A stretch of DNA of 64,000 nt. It comes from Cunninghamia lanceolata (lineage: Eukaryota > Streptophyta > Pinopsida > Cupressales > Cupressaceae). The DNA lies in contig BSBN01000140.1 in the NCBI GenBank assembly GCA_027924645.1, positions 12,096,501-12,160,500 of the forward strand, read 5' to 3'. Positions 45,275 through 58,626 of this stretch are shown here, in pieces (position 1 is the first letter of the stretch; every line of letters begins with the position of its first letter). The notes below the pieces were generated by a model, which saw nothing but the letters and a program-made list of their open reading frames with translations, did no database searches and was not told the DNA's origin. A program made the translations under genes and the position numbers.

Positions 45275-48200
45275 TGTAATGCCCCAAGCTTTCACACAGG
45301 ACATTAGCTGAACAAACACCGAACCAACAAATTTTTAGCATTTGCAAGTGCGACATTTACATGTCGCATTGCACTCATGCACACAAAAGGTGTTCCAACA
45401 AACATACAGCACCTAAAAAGACATCACCATTGGATAATGCAAGGTGGCACAAGAGAAAGACTTCACCCATCATGTGACAACTCACCACGATGACCAAGTG
45501 AGAGGTGGAGCTCACTCCATGACGAGGATTGGATACATGTCCACAACCTCGTTCCCTTGCAAACACATGGAGTAGGATGAGGGTGACATACACCTTAGTC
45601 CATTCCATGACAACATAAGACATCCCAAATACAAGGGTAATGCTCACCCACGAGATGGACCAACTAGAATGGTCACTAGTCAAAATCATGTAAACGCACA
45701 CATCCGAATGCAAAGGAGGGAATAATCCAACAGTGCATATCACATCATGGAAATTACCCCAAAACACCTATGAGGCTAAAAATAGTAATCAATGCCAAAG
45801 ATGATTCATTTTAACAAAAAACATTAAGTTGTCGAACCAATTATGTCCACATGTCAAGAAGGACAAAAGCGATACAAAAGGCTATGCATGTTTGACACCA
45901 ACTTCGACACATGCCAAAAGAAAAGATAGGATCCTCACCACCTATGTGGGATGAATATGATCCAACACAAACATATCCATAAACATCAAATACAACATCA
46001 AATAACTGAGTCTAAACATGCTAACATAGCTAGATTCTAACATGTAAAATATATCAAAACATGCCAACGTCCTCACAAACTAAGGCATGGAAAAATACAA
46101 GACGATATACAATAATTACAATATTCGAAGGGCTTCATCCTAAACATAGATGAATCATAGCCAACATCATAAATCAACTCAAAGCAATAATTACATCTTA
46201 TTACAATGGTCTCAAAAGACCTACATTACAAAGGTTACAATAATCAATAATGATAAAATACAAGTGCATAAACCACCCAAAACCAACATGTTTTCCAAGT
46301 TACAACAAGGCACAAAGCACAAGGTAAACAACCTGCAAAAAGATCAAGGAATCCATCTAGCACCTGAAGATCACCATGAATGACCAATGGGGAAATGTTG
46401 CTGACCTCCCAACCATATTTCCATCGTCGAGTGCAATAGATGTCTATCTAACTCTAGACAACCCCCGAGCTACAGAGAAGGTGATCATAGCAAACCTGCT
46501 AAGAGTATCTCACACATCTAGGGTATACAAGCAACATATGGAATACATGCCAATCAATGCACACAACACACATGACACAATTGCCAATACAATGCATATA
46601 AACAACACATGGTACAACTACCATCCAATTGCATTCAAGTAACATATGGCACACTTGCCAAAACATAATAAAATGACATAACAACATTCACACACAAGGG
46701 AAATAGTCTCACCTTCAATGCACACCGAATGAGGCATAAATCACAATCCATCATAGACACATACAAGCATGAGTCAGGCATCACAATGTACATACAATCA
46801 CATGGTAAACATCACACGCCGAGTCAAACTCCAATGATAGAAGAAGGAAGGGAGGCCTAGGTAGTTAGGACAAGGAGTGTCAAACGAGGGCAATACTCAC
46901 CTCGCGGTAGAACATGAGGGCATAACCTCCTCATAGCAACCGGACACTACACCAAAGCTTGCTCTTTACACCCAAACCCAAGCAAGGCGGACACTTCACC
47001 AGCACATGCAGTTTGGTGTAGATGATCTTATTATTAAATTTTATTATCCAATGTGTTTAAATGTTATTCTTGATTAAAACTTCCACTTGATAAATTCCAA
47101 TGACCTTTTTGGGCCATGGTACATGATGGAAGCCACTCCTTTCCTACCCCTAGACCTCTTCCTAAACACCCATAGCACCAATTTGACCAATTGGGCATGG
47201 CACGGATTTAGAGGTGACAAAATTACAATTTTCACAAAAACACAACATATTCTCAAAAGATGAAAAATACCATTGTAATTGGGAGACAACTCATCCCACA
47301 ACTAAAACATCAAGGAAATACATACAAAGCAATTTTCAAATTTTCAAAAATACATAAATAAGTGGCACAGATTTCAATGCACCAAAATGTCTCAAAAAAT
47401 AACATAGTCTCACAAGATGCAGAATCACATAATATGAGGGAGTCAACTCATCCCTCAAAATAAATCATAAAGGAAATGCATAGAATTCAATTTTCCTATT
47501 TTTTAAAAGTGTAAAATAACCATAAAGCCTTAAAACTCCATTGGAGCTCTCTTTGGCACCTTGACCAAAGTTTGACCAATTTTTCTAACTTTTCTTTTTC
47601 AATAGCTATGGATGATCTGACAACTACCCATTATAGATAACATGCCCAACAACCAATATTTGCAATAAAAATGAGTTGGGCATTTCCACAGAAAATTTGC
47701 CAGGGTTTTGTTTGTATTTTCATGTTTTCAAAAATAAAAATACATAAAAATAAAAGCATACATAGCTGAAATAAATTTTCTAAGCTTCCTACAACTAAGA
47801 AAAGACATCTTCAACCATTCTGGATGGTGTGGCATGAAGGAAACAAAATAAAACAATTAAAATGAGAAGATTGGAGAAACTTACCTTCTAATGCAAGCAA
47901 AATCCAAGGAAAAGAATGAGGTTGAATGTCAGATTCAATCCACACACAACAAGCAAACACCAAGCTCTTGAATCCAATCCAAACTTCAAGCAATTCTAAG
48001 AAAAACTCCCTTCCAAGCAATCAGATATCCATCTTTCAAGCAAGAGGGTTTCAAACAAAGGAGAGCAAATTTTGGAGAGAAAAAGAAATAATAAAAAATA
48101 CATGTCTTTTTCCTTTTATTCCTCCAAAGACACTATCCATTTTTTGGTAATAAATTAATCCTTTTAGTGATTTAATCAGTCAATGTAAAATTATAGCCTT

Positions 48201-49278
48201 TGCACAAATTAATCATTTAATTCAACAATTAAATAATTGAATGTCTCGTTTGCAAATCAAATAAGCATTTCAAGTAACACATTAATAAACCCTTTTTCAC
48301 TTAAAACACCCAAATAATTCACTCAAATAAATAGGGAAATAGTTAGTTGAATGAGCTCAACTATTCCAAATAGGTTATTGCCATTTAACTCAATCTCATT
48401 CCAAAAAGTACAAACATGCCATACTAGGCATTCAGTTTCCTCATTTAATGCAATTTCTACGTTTTTATGGAAAAATATCAATTATCAAAATTAAACTGAA
48501 ATCACTCAAATTTTTTCCACAAGCATATAATGATGCAACAAACATTTTTGCTAAAGTAAAAATAGCAATTTCCAAATTAAAATCATTAATTTAATCTGGA
48601 AACACGGAAAACATGCTTTTCGAAACATTTTAAAATAAATTGCAAGAATGCTAAGGAAACACATGCAAATGATACCAAACACACATCACAGGTTTCCACA
48701 ACACAAGGATAAGAGTGAGATGGCTTAGTGTCCCATGTCAACCTTCTCCACATTTCCCACATTAGTTAACACCTGTAATTACCTGCACACTCAAGTAAAC
48801 CATCAGGCATACTTGCTCCATACATAAAATAGCCGAAGCACATCATAATACCCAACATGGCATAATATTGCATAAGCATCATAAACATGGGTCGACAATC
48901 AATAAATATCATAAAATCATATATGCATAAATGAACTAACACAATCATAATGAAGACGTCACATCCATCCAACATATTACACAATTGAAAACAATGAAGC
49001 TGAAGCACTGTAATAATCTAACACACATGAACACAACGTATGCAATCCATAATGTATAGTTGGAAATCCAAATAATAAAGTAAAATGCCATTGGAAACAC
49101 CTCAATGGTCATGTAGAATACACCCTCAGAACTCCTTGATGGCACCATAGACCTCATCGACAAGTTTGGTGCAATGCATCAAAGCATATTAATCACATAA
49201 TACAATGATAAACACTTAGAACAACATATAACACATGAATCAAAAGAACACAAGGCACACACTAGGGTGGGCATTACA
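45275..49278 (-). repeat. LARD 3' LTR
   Basis: 4004 bases, AT-rich and CA-rich. A 130-residue minus-strand ORF (45767-45375) is shortened to 90 residues in the other LTR, so it is not taken as a gene. Around 46848 this copy preserves the empty form of the site where the nested element entered the other LTR. Confidence 0.9.
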
Positions 49279-49289
49279 TCCTCCTCCAC
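49279..49289 (-). other. LARD polypurine tract
   Basis: The minus strand GTGGAGGAGGA abuts the TG of the 3' LTR. Confidence 0.75.
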
Positions 49290-52200
49290 TAGCATTAGGC
49301 TTAGTCCTGGAAGCCTACAAAATGACAAGTATGAAGTACCCTCAATACATAATCTTTTACAACACAACAAATCTTAAAATATCAGTCCTCCTAACCAGAA
49401 CTCGGTTGAGGTCTCAAAATAATAAAACAAATCTCCAAAGGTGCACCAACTAGGTCAAAACTAACCATCATGCATACAACTCCTCTGAGACTGCATCACT
49501 CCATCCTCCAACTGCCATTGCAATGAGAAGAGGCTCAAGCCAAAAGGTGCAATAGACCACAGGCAAGTCAAGTCCGTAAAACTTAGGACCACAACTATGT
49601 TGGGATAACCTCTCAAGATCCCAACTAAGTCTATGGAAACTCACAAGGCTACCATATCCACTCTCAAGGAGAATTGTAAACAAAAGATTTCTCTTAACAA
49701 TCCTTCCTCAGGAACTACCTACAACAAAAGAACTCAAGGATCAGGGAAAGCTAACTCAAAAAGGTAATAGGCACCACTACCGCACCTTCATCTTGACCAA
49801 AAGAATTCTTCATCTCTAGAACTGGTTCTACTACATGTGGTACTTCCTCACATTCCACTCCTAAAAGAGAGGGTTTCTCTAACACTCTAGCTCTACACCA
49901 CCAAAACTAGGATCAACCAAATAAGTTCTCAGAGGGAAGAATCTAAACCACATCCTCTAACAACATAAGCACTTCCATCAAGCAAGGCTTAGTAACCTGT
50001 TACTCACTAGGAGCACATCTAAGGCGACCACAACACACCAACAAGGTGCAAGACTACTCACAACACCACTTCAACTCTTAACTAATCTAGACCAAAAAGG
50101 TCAAGCAACACAACATGATCATGAATTCATGATCGACTAGGCAGCTCAAGGCTTCCTCGTGGCCTAAAAACCAAATATCCATAAAATGGAATACATAGGA
50201 TAGCAACCTCTTCATACAAGAGTTGCATCCCTTCCAGCATTACGCTAGGAAACCACCAAAAAAACTAAGGAGAAACTCTTGAAGCAACCAAATTCCCAAG
50301 GTTGGCAACTCAACAAGAGAAAGAAGACAACTATAATACCATATATATATATAAATAATACATGCTCATGCACTAACTAAGGTTCCATCATACCCTACAC
50401 TATGTCAAAACATAAGTGTAGTTATGGAACTCACATTAAAAGAACACAACATCATACACTCCACTAATGATGAAACATTAGGAGCATGGCATCACGTCCA
50501 AGACTAATAGGAATGAGACAAACAAGAACAACCATAGTTGGTGGACTAACTCAACACCCAAACATAAGCAATCTACTAAAAGCAAGATTTAGTCCAAATC
50601 AAGTTCTCGACATATCTCATTCACATAGACACAATCAAGAATCAACATTTAAGCACATACAAGGATATATTTTCACATCATGATCCATAGAAGCACAAAA
50701 CCATTTCAAAACTTTCTCAACATTTCACACAATATTCACTTGCATCTAACAAAAACCAAGGAATTCAATCTACCATAGTTCTAGTAACACATACACACCA
50801 AGAACTAGTATATTCTCTGCATTCTACTCCCTTATATAATCCATCAGAGTCCCATCATGGACATGATAGAGAACATAACATGATACAGGACCAGCAATTA
50901 AAACATTCAAGCATAGCCACCAATAATAAATAAATAAAATACCAAAGTGGAAGAAAAGTCAATTCCAACAATAAGGCATAAAATGAGCTCAATTTCAACA
51001 GTAAATAAAGTATGACCATAAAGATCACCAGATAAATAAATTTCAAAATTTGATGGCTATATACTCATTCATAAATGAGAATAAAATTCAATGATGGCCC
51101 TTACAACATCTAGTAAATTCACCAAAGTCAAATAAATAAAGTATCAAACTTCAAAAGTTCCACATTACATGAACTACGTGACTAATTCTAGCCACTAGAG
51201 AGGGAGTACAATGCTACACTACAACTCAATTCTAAAATCTAAGGCGAGTAAGAGAACACATTCAATCACACCAAACAAGTCTTCTAAGACTACAATCATG
51301 TCAAAACATGAGATCATTTCTACTTAACCACACAAACATCACTCAAGATGCCAAGCAACAAAGAGTTGCATCCCATCTAAGGGAATCACAAACACCATGC
51401 AATGACACACAAATTCACACACTAGCAACATCTAGTAACCAAGATTAAGCTAGGACAAAATTAGGTTCACAAACCAAGATATCTAAACACATCACTCTCA
51501 CAACAAGAGCAGTTAACATTTCTCACCAAGCAAGGATTCACCAAGCATATAGATAATGCATTAATGTAACTTTCACATACAACACAAATCAAAAGACAAG
51601 GGGGAATTAGGTTGGGGGTCAAGCAATTACACAACATGATGACAAGCATACTAAATGAACACATTACAATAGGGGAAACACAACTCAGAAACACAAGATG
51701 CAGGGTTTGCTACTTCACTCATGATTCGACACCTAAAACATCACAAGGACTATGCAAATGACCCTTTTCACAACCCCTTTTCTCTTTAACTCTTCAAATA
51801 ATGCAATTCAATAATTACACCTAAGTTCCCACATGTATCCTAGGAAAGAATGCAATTTGGGGACATAAGTCATTACCCAAATGAGCTATTCTAGTAATGC
51901 AATGCTACACTATCTTTCATAGAACTGCGTAATTAATCCACACATAGGAACATGCTCTCAAGAAGATAATGCAATATGCATTTCAGGGAAGCATTTACAA
52001 TCACCATACAAAGGCAATTAATAAACAAATATGACAAGCATTACGAGGGTATGCTACTCTTGCAACAAACATATACACAACAAGGTGCACAATGCAATGT
52101 TCATTTAAACTAGCATTACCACAACAATATTCTTCACATATCATGCATATGATCAAAACATCATCTCTTTCACATACAAATGTGTAGCTCTTAAAAGAGT

Positions 52201-52448
52201 AAACTAGGTTCAATCACACTCAAGAAAAAGGTATTTCCTTTCACACAAAGGTTCCCATAACTCCACTACCAAAAGTGATCACAGAAGCATGAACATGACC
52301 CTACAAAGGTCATTCAAACACACTCATACAAGGAAGACATATCGAAAGAAAGCACATGCTACTTACAACATGTAAACACACAAGGACCCCACACATGCTC
52401 AAACGAGTTGAGTCAAACACACCCCATAGCTCCCAATGCTGCAACATG
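49290..52448. other. LARD interior, non-coding
   Basis: About 3.2 kb rich in A and C on the plus strand (many CACAA, CATCA), with a short (AT)n run at 50342-50356. No ORF in either direction exceeds about 75 residues and none has a retroelement motif. In known LARDs the interior is a structured RNA with packaging signals; nothing specific can be placed here. Confidence 0.8.
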
Positions 52449-52461
52449 GGCTCTAATACCA
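52449..52461 (-). other. LARD primer-binding site
   Basis: The minus strand TGGTATTAGAGCC, two bases after the 5' LTR, matches the Met-tRNA site with one C-to-T change. Confidence 0.85.
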
Positions 52462-54066
52462 AGTGTAATGCCCCAAGCTTTCACACAAGACATTAGCTAA
52501 ACAAACACTGAACCAACAATTTTTTCTCGTTTCCAAGTGCGACATTTACATCTCGCATTGCACTCACACACACACAAGGTGTTCCAACAAACATACAACA
52601 CCTAAAAAGACATCACCATTGCACAATGCAAGGTGGCACAAGTGGAAGACTTCACCCATCATGTGACAACTGGCCATGATGACCAAGCGAGAGGTGGAGC
52701 TCACTCCATGACGAGGATTAGATACATGTCCATGACCTCGCTCCCTTGCAAACACATGGAGTAGGATGAGGGTGACATCCACCTTAGTCCATTCCATGAC
52801 AACATAAGACATCCCAAACACAAGGGTAATGCTCACCCACGGGATGGTCCAACTAGGAGGTACGATTCCTCAACCAACTGGAATGGTCACTAGTCAAACT
52901 CATGTAAAGGTACACATCCCAATGCAAAGGAGGGAATAATCCAAGAGTGTACATCACATCATGGAAATGACACCAAAACACCTACGAGGCTAAAAACATT
53001 AATCAATGCTAAAGATGATTCATTTTAACCAAACACATTAATCTATATAACCAATTATGTCCACATGTCAAAAAGGACAAAAGCGATACAAAAGGCTATG
53101 CATGTTTGACACCAACGTCGACACATGCCAAAAGAAAAGATAGGATCCTCACCACCTATGTGGGATGAATACAATCCAACACAAAGATATCCATAAACAT
53201 CAAATACAACATCAAATAACTGAGTCTAAACATGCTAACATAGCTAGATTCTAACATGTAAAATCTATCAAAACATGCCAACGTCCTCACAAACCGAGGC
53301 GTGGAAAAATACAAGATGATATCCAATAATTATAATATTCAAAGGGCTTTATCCTAAACATAGATGAATCATAGCCAACATCATAAATCAACTCAAAGCA
53401 TTAATTAAATCTTATTACAATGGTCTCAAAAGACCTACACTATAAAGGTTACAATAATCAATAATGATAAAATACAAGTGCATAAACCACCCAAAATGAA
53501 CATGCTCTCCAAGGTGCAACAAGGCACAAAGCACAAGGTAAATCACCTACAAAAAGCTCAAGGAATCCATCCAGCACCTGAAGATCACCATGAAGGACCA
53601 ATGGGGAAATGTTGCTCACCTCCCAACCATATTGCCATCGTCAAGTGCAATAGATGTCTATGCAACTCTAGGTAACCCCCGAGCTATGGAGAAGGTGATC
53701 ATAGAAAATCTGGTAAGAGCATCTCACACATCCAGGGTATACAAGCAACATATGGAATACATGACAATCAATGCACACAACACACATGACACAACTGCCA
53801 ATACAATGCATATAAACAACACATGGTACAACTACCATCCAATTGCATTCAAGTAACATATGGGACACTTGCAAAAACATAATAGAATGACATAACAACA
53901 TTCAAGCATAAGGGAAATAGTCTCACCTTCAATGCACACGAAATGAGGGATACATCATAATCCATCATAGACACACACAAGCATGAATCAGGCATCACAA
54001 TGCACATACAATCACATGGTAAACATCACACGTCGAGTCAAACTCCAATGATGGAAGAAGGAAGAG

Positions 54067-55072
54067 TGATGGGGAGCCTTAGTTGGTAAGACTTTCACCA
54101 TCAGCCACCTTGCAACCTATCACATTGACCATTATAGTCATGCCGACGTGAGGTCCAACAATTCTAACCATCGGCGAGAATAATACCATCGGTCGCCTTC
54201 GACCTTATCACCCCGGTATAACTCGATCAGCCAGATCACCACTGTCGGCTCAATGTCTCATTATCTACCTGATGGACTTTGTCACTCTGATATGCATCTC
54301 AGGCCATGACTTCCGTTCAATGCTTTGAACCTCTCCTCGGCTAGACTATCCTTGTCGCTCTGAGTGAGGAAAGCTTTTTTGATTGCCTCTGTCTCACCAA
54401 TAACAGCTCCAACTCCTCTGATCCAAACCCTAGCAAATGGAGATGCTAGGCTGCCTACTATGGACACTCCTCAATCTGGAACATCTACACCACCGAACAA
54501 TGAAACAAAACAGGAAACAAACAAATATTGTACAACGAATCCATTCCATTGATTTCAACATAAATCTTATCAATGGAATGCTTCATATCGACATTTTGCA
54601 ACAATGGAAGTACAGAAAGGGAAATAAATCTACAGCTATACAGTTTGTAATTACAGAGAGTGGAAAATGAAATGACGACACAGGAATATTTCAATTTCTC
54701 ATTAACATAATGTATGATTACATTCAATCTCCTTCTTGATCTAATTACAATACTATATGATCTTGTTCATTTCCCTAGTTTTATAAACTCGCTAGAGGAA
54801 CACCAACCCATTCCAAGTGGCTGGGAGACCAATTCCAAGCGGCTAGAAGAAAACTAACTGATTCCAAGTGGCTGGGAGACCAACTGTCTTACCATTAACA
54901 ATTTGCCAACTGTGACCTATGTCCCTTGGGACTTATAAAATGAAACTAGATACAAACAAAAAAGACATGCATTGGTCGAATAGACCTTATTACAATAGAA
55001 AATGTTTTTTAATACAAAACATGAACTTAAATGCCTCATGGAGGCCACCTTGTGTTAGGTGCTCCTTCACCA
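54067..55072 (-). repeat. Gag-protease element, 3' LTR
   Basis: Adjoins the purine run AGGTGGGGTGTA (minus strand, 55073-55084). Confidence 0.88.
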
Positions 55073-55667
55073 TACACCCCACCTAGAAAAGAACTCATGT
55101 CCCATGAGTTGAGTCTGTGTCTTGCACCACCATCATCTGTCCCTGCATCATGCCTTCCCCATGATCTTTGGACTGTAACTTGCTTCCATGGAATCAAAAA
55201 TTCATGTCTAGCATTGTAGGCTCTACTCACACCTTGCCATGAGTGAGTGCTTGCAACTAAACTTGGATGTTGTATGCCATGATTGCTTACTATCATCTCT
55301 GCCTGAACACCTACATTCCAAACCTTGTTTGATGCTGCTTGTACTGCTGCTATGGTAGAATATGATTGTCCTCAACTCTTGTTGGCTCTAGAGGACAAAC
55401 AATGGTCCCTACTATGATAGCATCTTCTTCTTTCCAATCAACTTGTGGCTTCTTGCAGACCTTCTCTTTGACCTTCTGCTGATCCATCTCAAATGTTACC
55501 ATCTAATCTCCATCATTCAAAACTAAAATCACCTTCAAACTTGGACCGTTGGCAACCCCACTCCTTGAGGTATCCTCAACTTTCCTTATCTCTTCTTCAT
55601 GCATCTTCACAAACTCTTTCTTACCCACCAAAATGATCTTGGCTGCCTTATTTGCTTCAGCATCCTC
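55073..55667 (-). pseudogene. remnant downstream of protease, deletion scar of pol
   Basis: From 55667 to about 55360 the Gag-protease frame continues with KIILVGKKEFVKMHEEEI and VCPLEPTRVE, similar to the linker before RT in chromoviruses, with stops. RT should follow but does not. An 86-residue ORF in another frame (55296-55036) reaches into the LTR and has no recognised motif. The loss of RT to chromodomain therefore lies at about 55300-55360. Confidence 0.6.
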
Positions 55668-56180
55668 CTATAATGGTGTCATCACAAAAGTCTTGCCATC
55701 CTTCTTAATGGTGTATGTGTTAGCATATCCATCATATAATGCTTTCCTATCAAATTGCCATGACCTACCTAAAAGTAGGTGACAACACTCCATGGGCAAA
55801 ATGTCACATAAAATTCTCTCCTTATATTCTCTAATATGAAAATCAACATATGCTTGTTCATCTACCAAAAGTGATTGACTATCACTTACCCAAGATGCTT
55901 TTTAAGGAGTTTGATGAGGAATCCTTTCTATGTTCAATTTATCCACCATTTCCCTAGACACCATATTATCTGTTGAACCAGAATCTATGACTACCTTGCA
56001 TATTTTACCCTTGCTTTTACAATAGATCCTGAAAAGTGCTCTCCTTTGTGATGGTTCAGTCTGCACTGGTTCTTTGAGCAACGTCCTCTTGATCATCAGA
56101 TTTTCTCCCACTTCTGATGTCAAATTCACTTCAAGAGATGTTATACTCCCTGCATCCTCTTGAGTCAATTTGGCTCTTCT
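55668..56180 (-). pseudogene. protease of the Gag-protease element
   Basis: The segment 56168-55902 contains the active site KVVIDSGSTDNMVSREMVDK and, after a TAG, the segment 55868-55668 contains ILCDILPMECCHLLLGRSWQ and FDRKALYDGYANTY. This order equals the protease of the chromovirus at 33495. It is in frame with Gag. The active-site Asp is intact; at least one stop separates it from the following linker. Confidence 0.85.
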
Positions 56181-56199
56181 CTTATTACCATGAGAAGTT

Positions 56200-57263
56200 G
56201 AGGCCTTCTATGGACACTTATAAGCCGGGTGTCCTATCTGATTACAATTATAACATCTCATATTGGAGAACTTGGATCATCGGTCTGATCCATTTGTCCC
56301 ATCTCTTTCATTTGGCCTTCTTCCTCAGTAGCCTCCTCTGCTACTTAAGTCTCCAATTTGCTCTTCTTGGCTAGACTCACCACTAGGCCTCCGGTTAGGA
56401 CTTCTTCCTCCAAAACTGCCTCTAAAATTTCTGTCACCTCTTGCTTTACTTTGCCACTCACCTTTCCTCTTCAGCTTCTCTTCAGCTCTTAATGCTACTT
56501 GAAAGCATTTTTCCATGGTTTCAGGGGTAAACAAACTTATCTAATCTTGAATATTGATCCTCAGACCATTTAGATACCTTACTACCTTGGCTTTTTCATC
56601 CTCCATGTACCCACAACGAAGAGTGTATTTGTGAAACTCCTCAGTGTAAGTAGCCACATCCATATCTTTTTGCTTAAGGTTCTGCATCTTCCTGTAAATA
56701 TGTACCTCATAGTCAGATGGAAGGAACTGGGACTTGATCTTCTCCAACATTCTACTCCACGAAGAGACCATACTTTTCCCATTCTTTACCCTCTCTCCTT
56801 GGGTGTAATTCCACCATGTACGGGTAACACCTTTGAGTTTAGTTTTTGCAAACTTAACCCTCTTACTTTCAAGAACTTCCTTGTATTCGAAGTAGTTGTT
56901 TAGAGCCTCAATCCACTCCATGACTTCCTCAATATTCATCTTCCCATTGAACATGGGGACATCTATCCAAGCCTCTGAAGAGTCCTTGCTAATTGGCTTG
57001 ATGGCTTCCAGGAATTGCTTTTGTTCAACCGGTATCTTTGCCTCTTCTTGTTCCTCTGCTTCTTCCTCTTTCCCTTCTTCATCTAAATCTTCCTCTATCC
57101 TGTTGCCTATCTTCATTGCCTTCAATTCTACTTGGAGTGCTTCCCTGACTCTAGTTTTGATCATCTCTTCCATCTCTTGAAATTTCTTGACCACTTCGGT
57201 GGTCATCCCCTTTGGAGGCATATTGCTAGCCTCTCCTTTGCTTTCTCTGTCTGACATAAACAT
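56200..57263 (-). pseudogene. Gag of the Gag-protease element, nearly intact
   Basis: Starts at the ATG at 57263. An uninterrupted run of 240 residues ends at a TAG (56538-56540), after which the same frame continues. Features: a charged N-terminal part with 'EEDLDEEGKEEEAEEQEE' (about 60-80), capsid core (VPMFNGKMNIEEVMEWIEAL, YFEYKEV, RVKFAKTKLKG, FLPSDYEVHIYRKMQNLKQK, VVRYLNGLRINIQD), basic RG-rich linker (56470-56380) and a CCHC zinc knuckle CYNCNQIGH...C (about 56260-56210). It aligns block by block with the chromovirus Gag at 34383. Only a few stop codons break it, which may mean selection on Gag persisted until late. Confidence 0.88.
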
Positions 57264-57607
57264 TCACACACAGCACCCAAATGCCAACACTCCTGCAAAT
57301 TCTCAATTTGACTACAACACAATGCTCAATCAGATGTCCATCCTACATGCTGCTTCACAGACCTATTCCTCTTGTCCAATAGCATATCCTGGAGATGCAC
57401 TACCACTCTCTCTCACAGTGGCCTCACTCTGCACCCTCTTCCAGCTAAACCTCTATTGGTGAATGGTCACGACAGACCTCATCATCGTCTGCCCACACAC
57501 TACAGGAGTCCTATTCCTTCTCATAACTAGATGGCATGAGCAGTTCTTCATCTGCCTTCTTAGTGATAGAAATCAAATACACAACACCTCTGCCCAGAGC
57601 TTAACCT
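57264..57607. other. leader of the Gag-protease element
   Basis: 344 bases between PBS and gag, no recognised feature. Confidence 0.5.
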
Positions 57608-57620
57608 GGCTCTAATACCA
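57608..57620 (-). other. primer-binding site, Met-tRNA type
   Basis: The minus strand TGGTATTAGAGCC, 3 bases after the LTR, has the same single change as the LARD site. Confidence 0.85.
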
Positions 57621-57623
57621 ATA

Positions 57624-58626
57624 TGATGGGGAGCCTCAGTCGATAAGACATTCACTGTTGGCCACCTTGCAACTTGTCACACCGACCGTTATAGTCATGC
57701 CGACGTGAGGTCCAACAACTCTGACCAACGGTGAGAACAATACCATTGGTCGCCTTTGACCTTGTCACCCCGGTATAACTCGATTAGCTAGATCACCACT
57801 ATCAGCTCAATGTCACGTTATCTACCTGATGTACTTTGTCACTCCGATATGCATCTCAAGCCATGATTTCCATTCAACGCCTTGAACCTCTCTTCAGCCA
57901 GAGTATCCTCGTCACTTTGAGCGAGGAAAGCTTTTCTGATGGCCTCTGTCTCACCGATAACAACTCCAACTCCTCCAATCCAAACCCTAGCACATGGAGA
58001 TGCTAGGCCACCTACTGTGCACACTCCTCGATCTGGAACATCTGCACCGCCAAACAATAAAACAAAACAGGAAACAAATGAATATTGTACAACGAAGCCA
58101 TTCCACTGATTTCAATAGAAATATTATCAGTGGAATGCTTCATATCAACATTTTGCAACAACAGAAGTACAGAAAGGAAAAGAAATCTATAGCTATGCAG
58201 TTTGTAATTATAGAGAATGGAAAATGAAATGACAACACATGAATATTTCGATTTCTCCTTAACACAATGCACAATTACATTTAATCTCCTCGATCTGATT
58301 ATAATACTATATGATCTTGTTCATTTCCCTGGTTTTATAAACTCGCCAGAGGAACACCAACCCATTCCAAGTAGTTGGGAGATTGATTCCAAGTGGCTGG
58401 GAGAAAACTAACTGATTCCAAGCGGCTGGGAGACCAACTGTCTTACCATTAACAATTTGACAACCATGACTTAAGTCCCTTGGGACTTACAAAATGAAAC
58501 TAGATACAAACAGAAAAGACATGCATTGGTCGAATAGACCTTATTAAAACAAAAAACCTATTTTAAAATAAAACATGAACTTAAATGCCTCATGGAGGCC
58601 ACCTTGTGTTAGGTGCTCCTACACCA
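57624..58626 (-). repeat. Gag-protease element, 5' LTR
   Basis: 1003 bases. Followed directly by AAGAG, the target duplication. Confidence 0.88.

Larger units (their letters stand above)
54067..58626 (-). mobile_element. Gag-protease-only gypsy derivative (TR-GAG-like)
   Basis: LTRs at 54067-55072 (1006 bp) and 57624-58626 (1003 bp), plus-strand TGATGGGGAGC...CACCA, are flanked by AAGAG (54062-54066 and 58627-58631). The interior carries a Met-tRNA PBS, Gag, zinc knuckle and aspartic protease of chromovirus type in one minus-strand frame, then a short remnant and PPT. RT, RNase H, integrase and chromodomain are absent. Sampled LTR segments differ by about 9-14 percent, mostly transitions. 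It probably moved using a full-length relative. Confidence 0.9.

Noticed and set aside
45375..45767. 130-residue minus-strand ORF in the LARD LTR
   Set aside because: In the other LTR the frame is cut to 90 residues and differences are not concentrated at third positions; no domain is recognised.
50342..50356. Short (AT)n run as a promoter TATA region in the LARD interior
   Set aside because: No transcript or LTR context supports it; a plain microsatellite is enough.
55036..55296. 86-residue ORF near the deletion scar as a new protein
   Set aside because: It is out of the Gag frame, runs into the LTR and has no recognisable feature.
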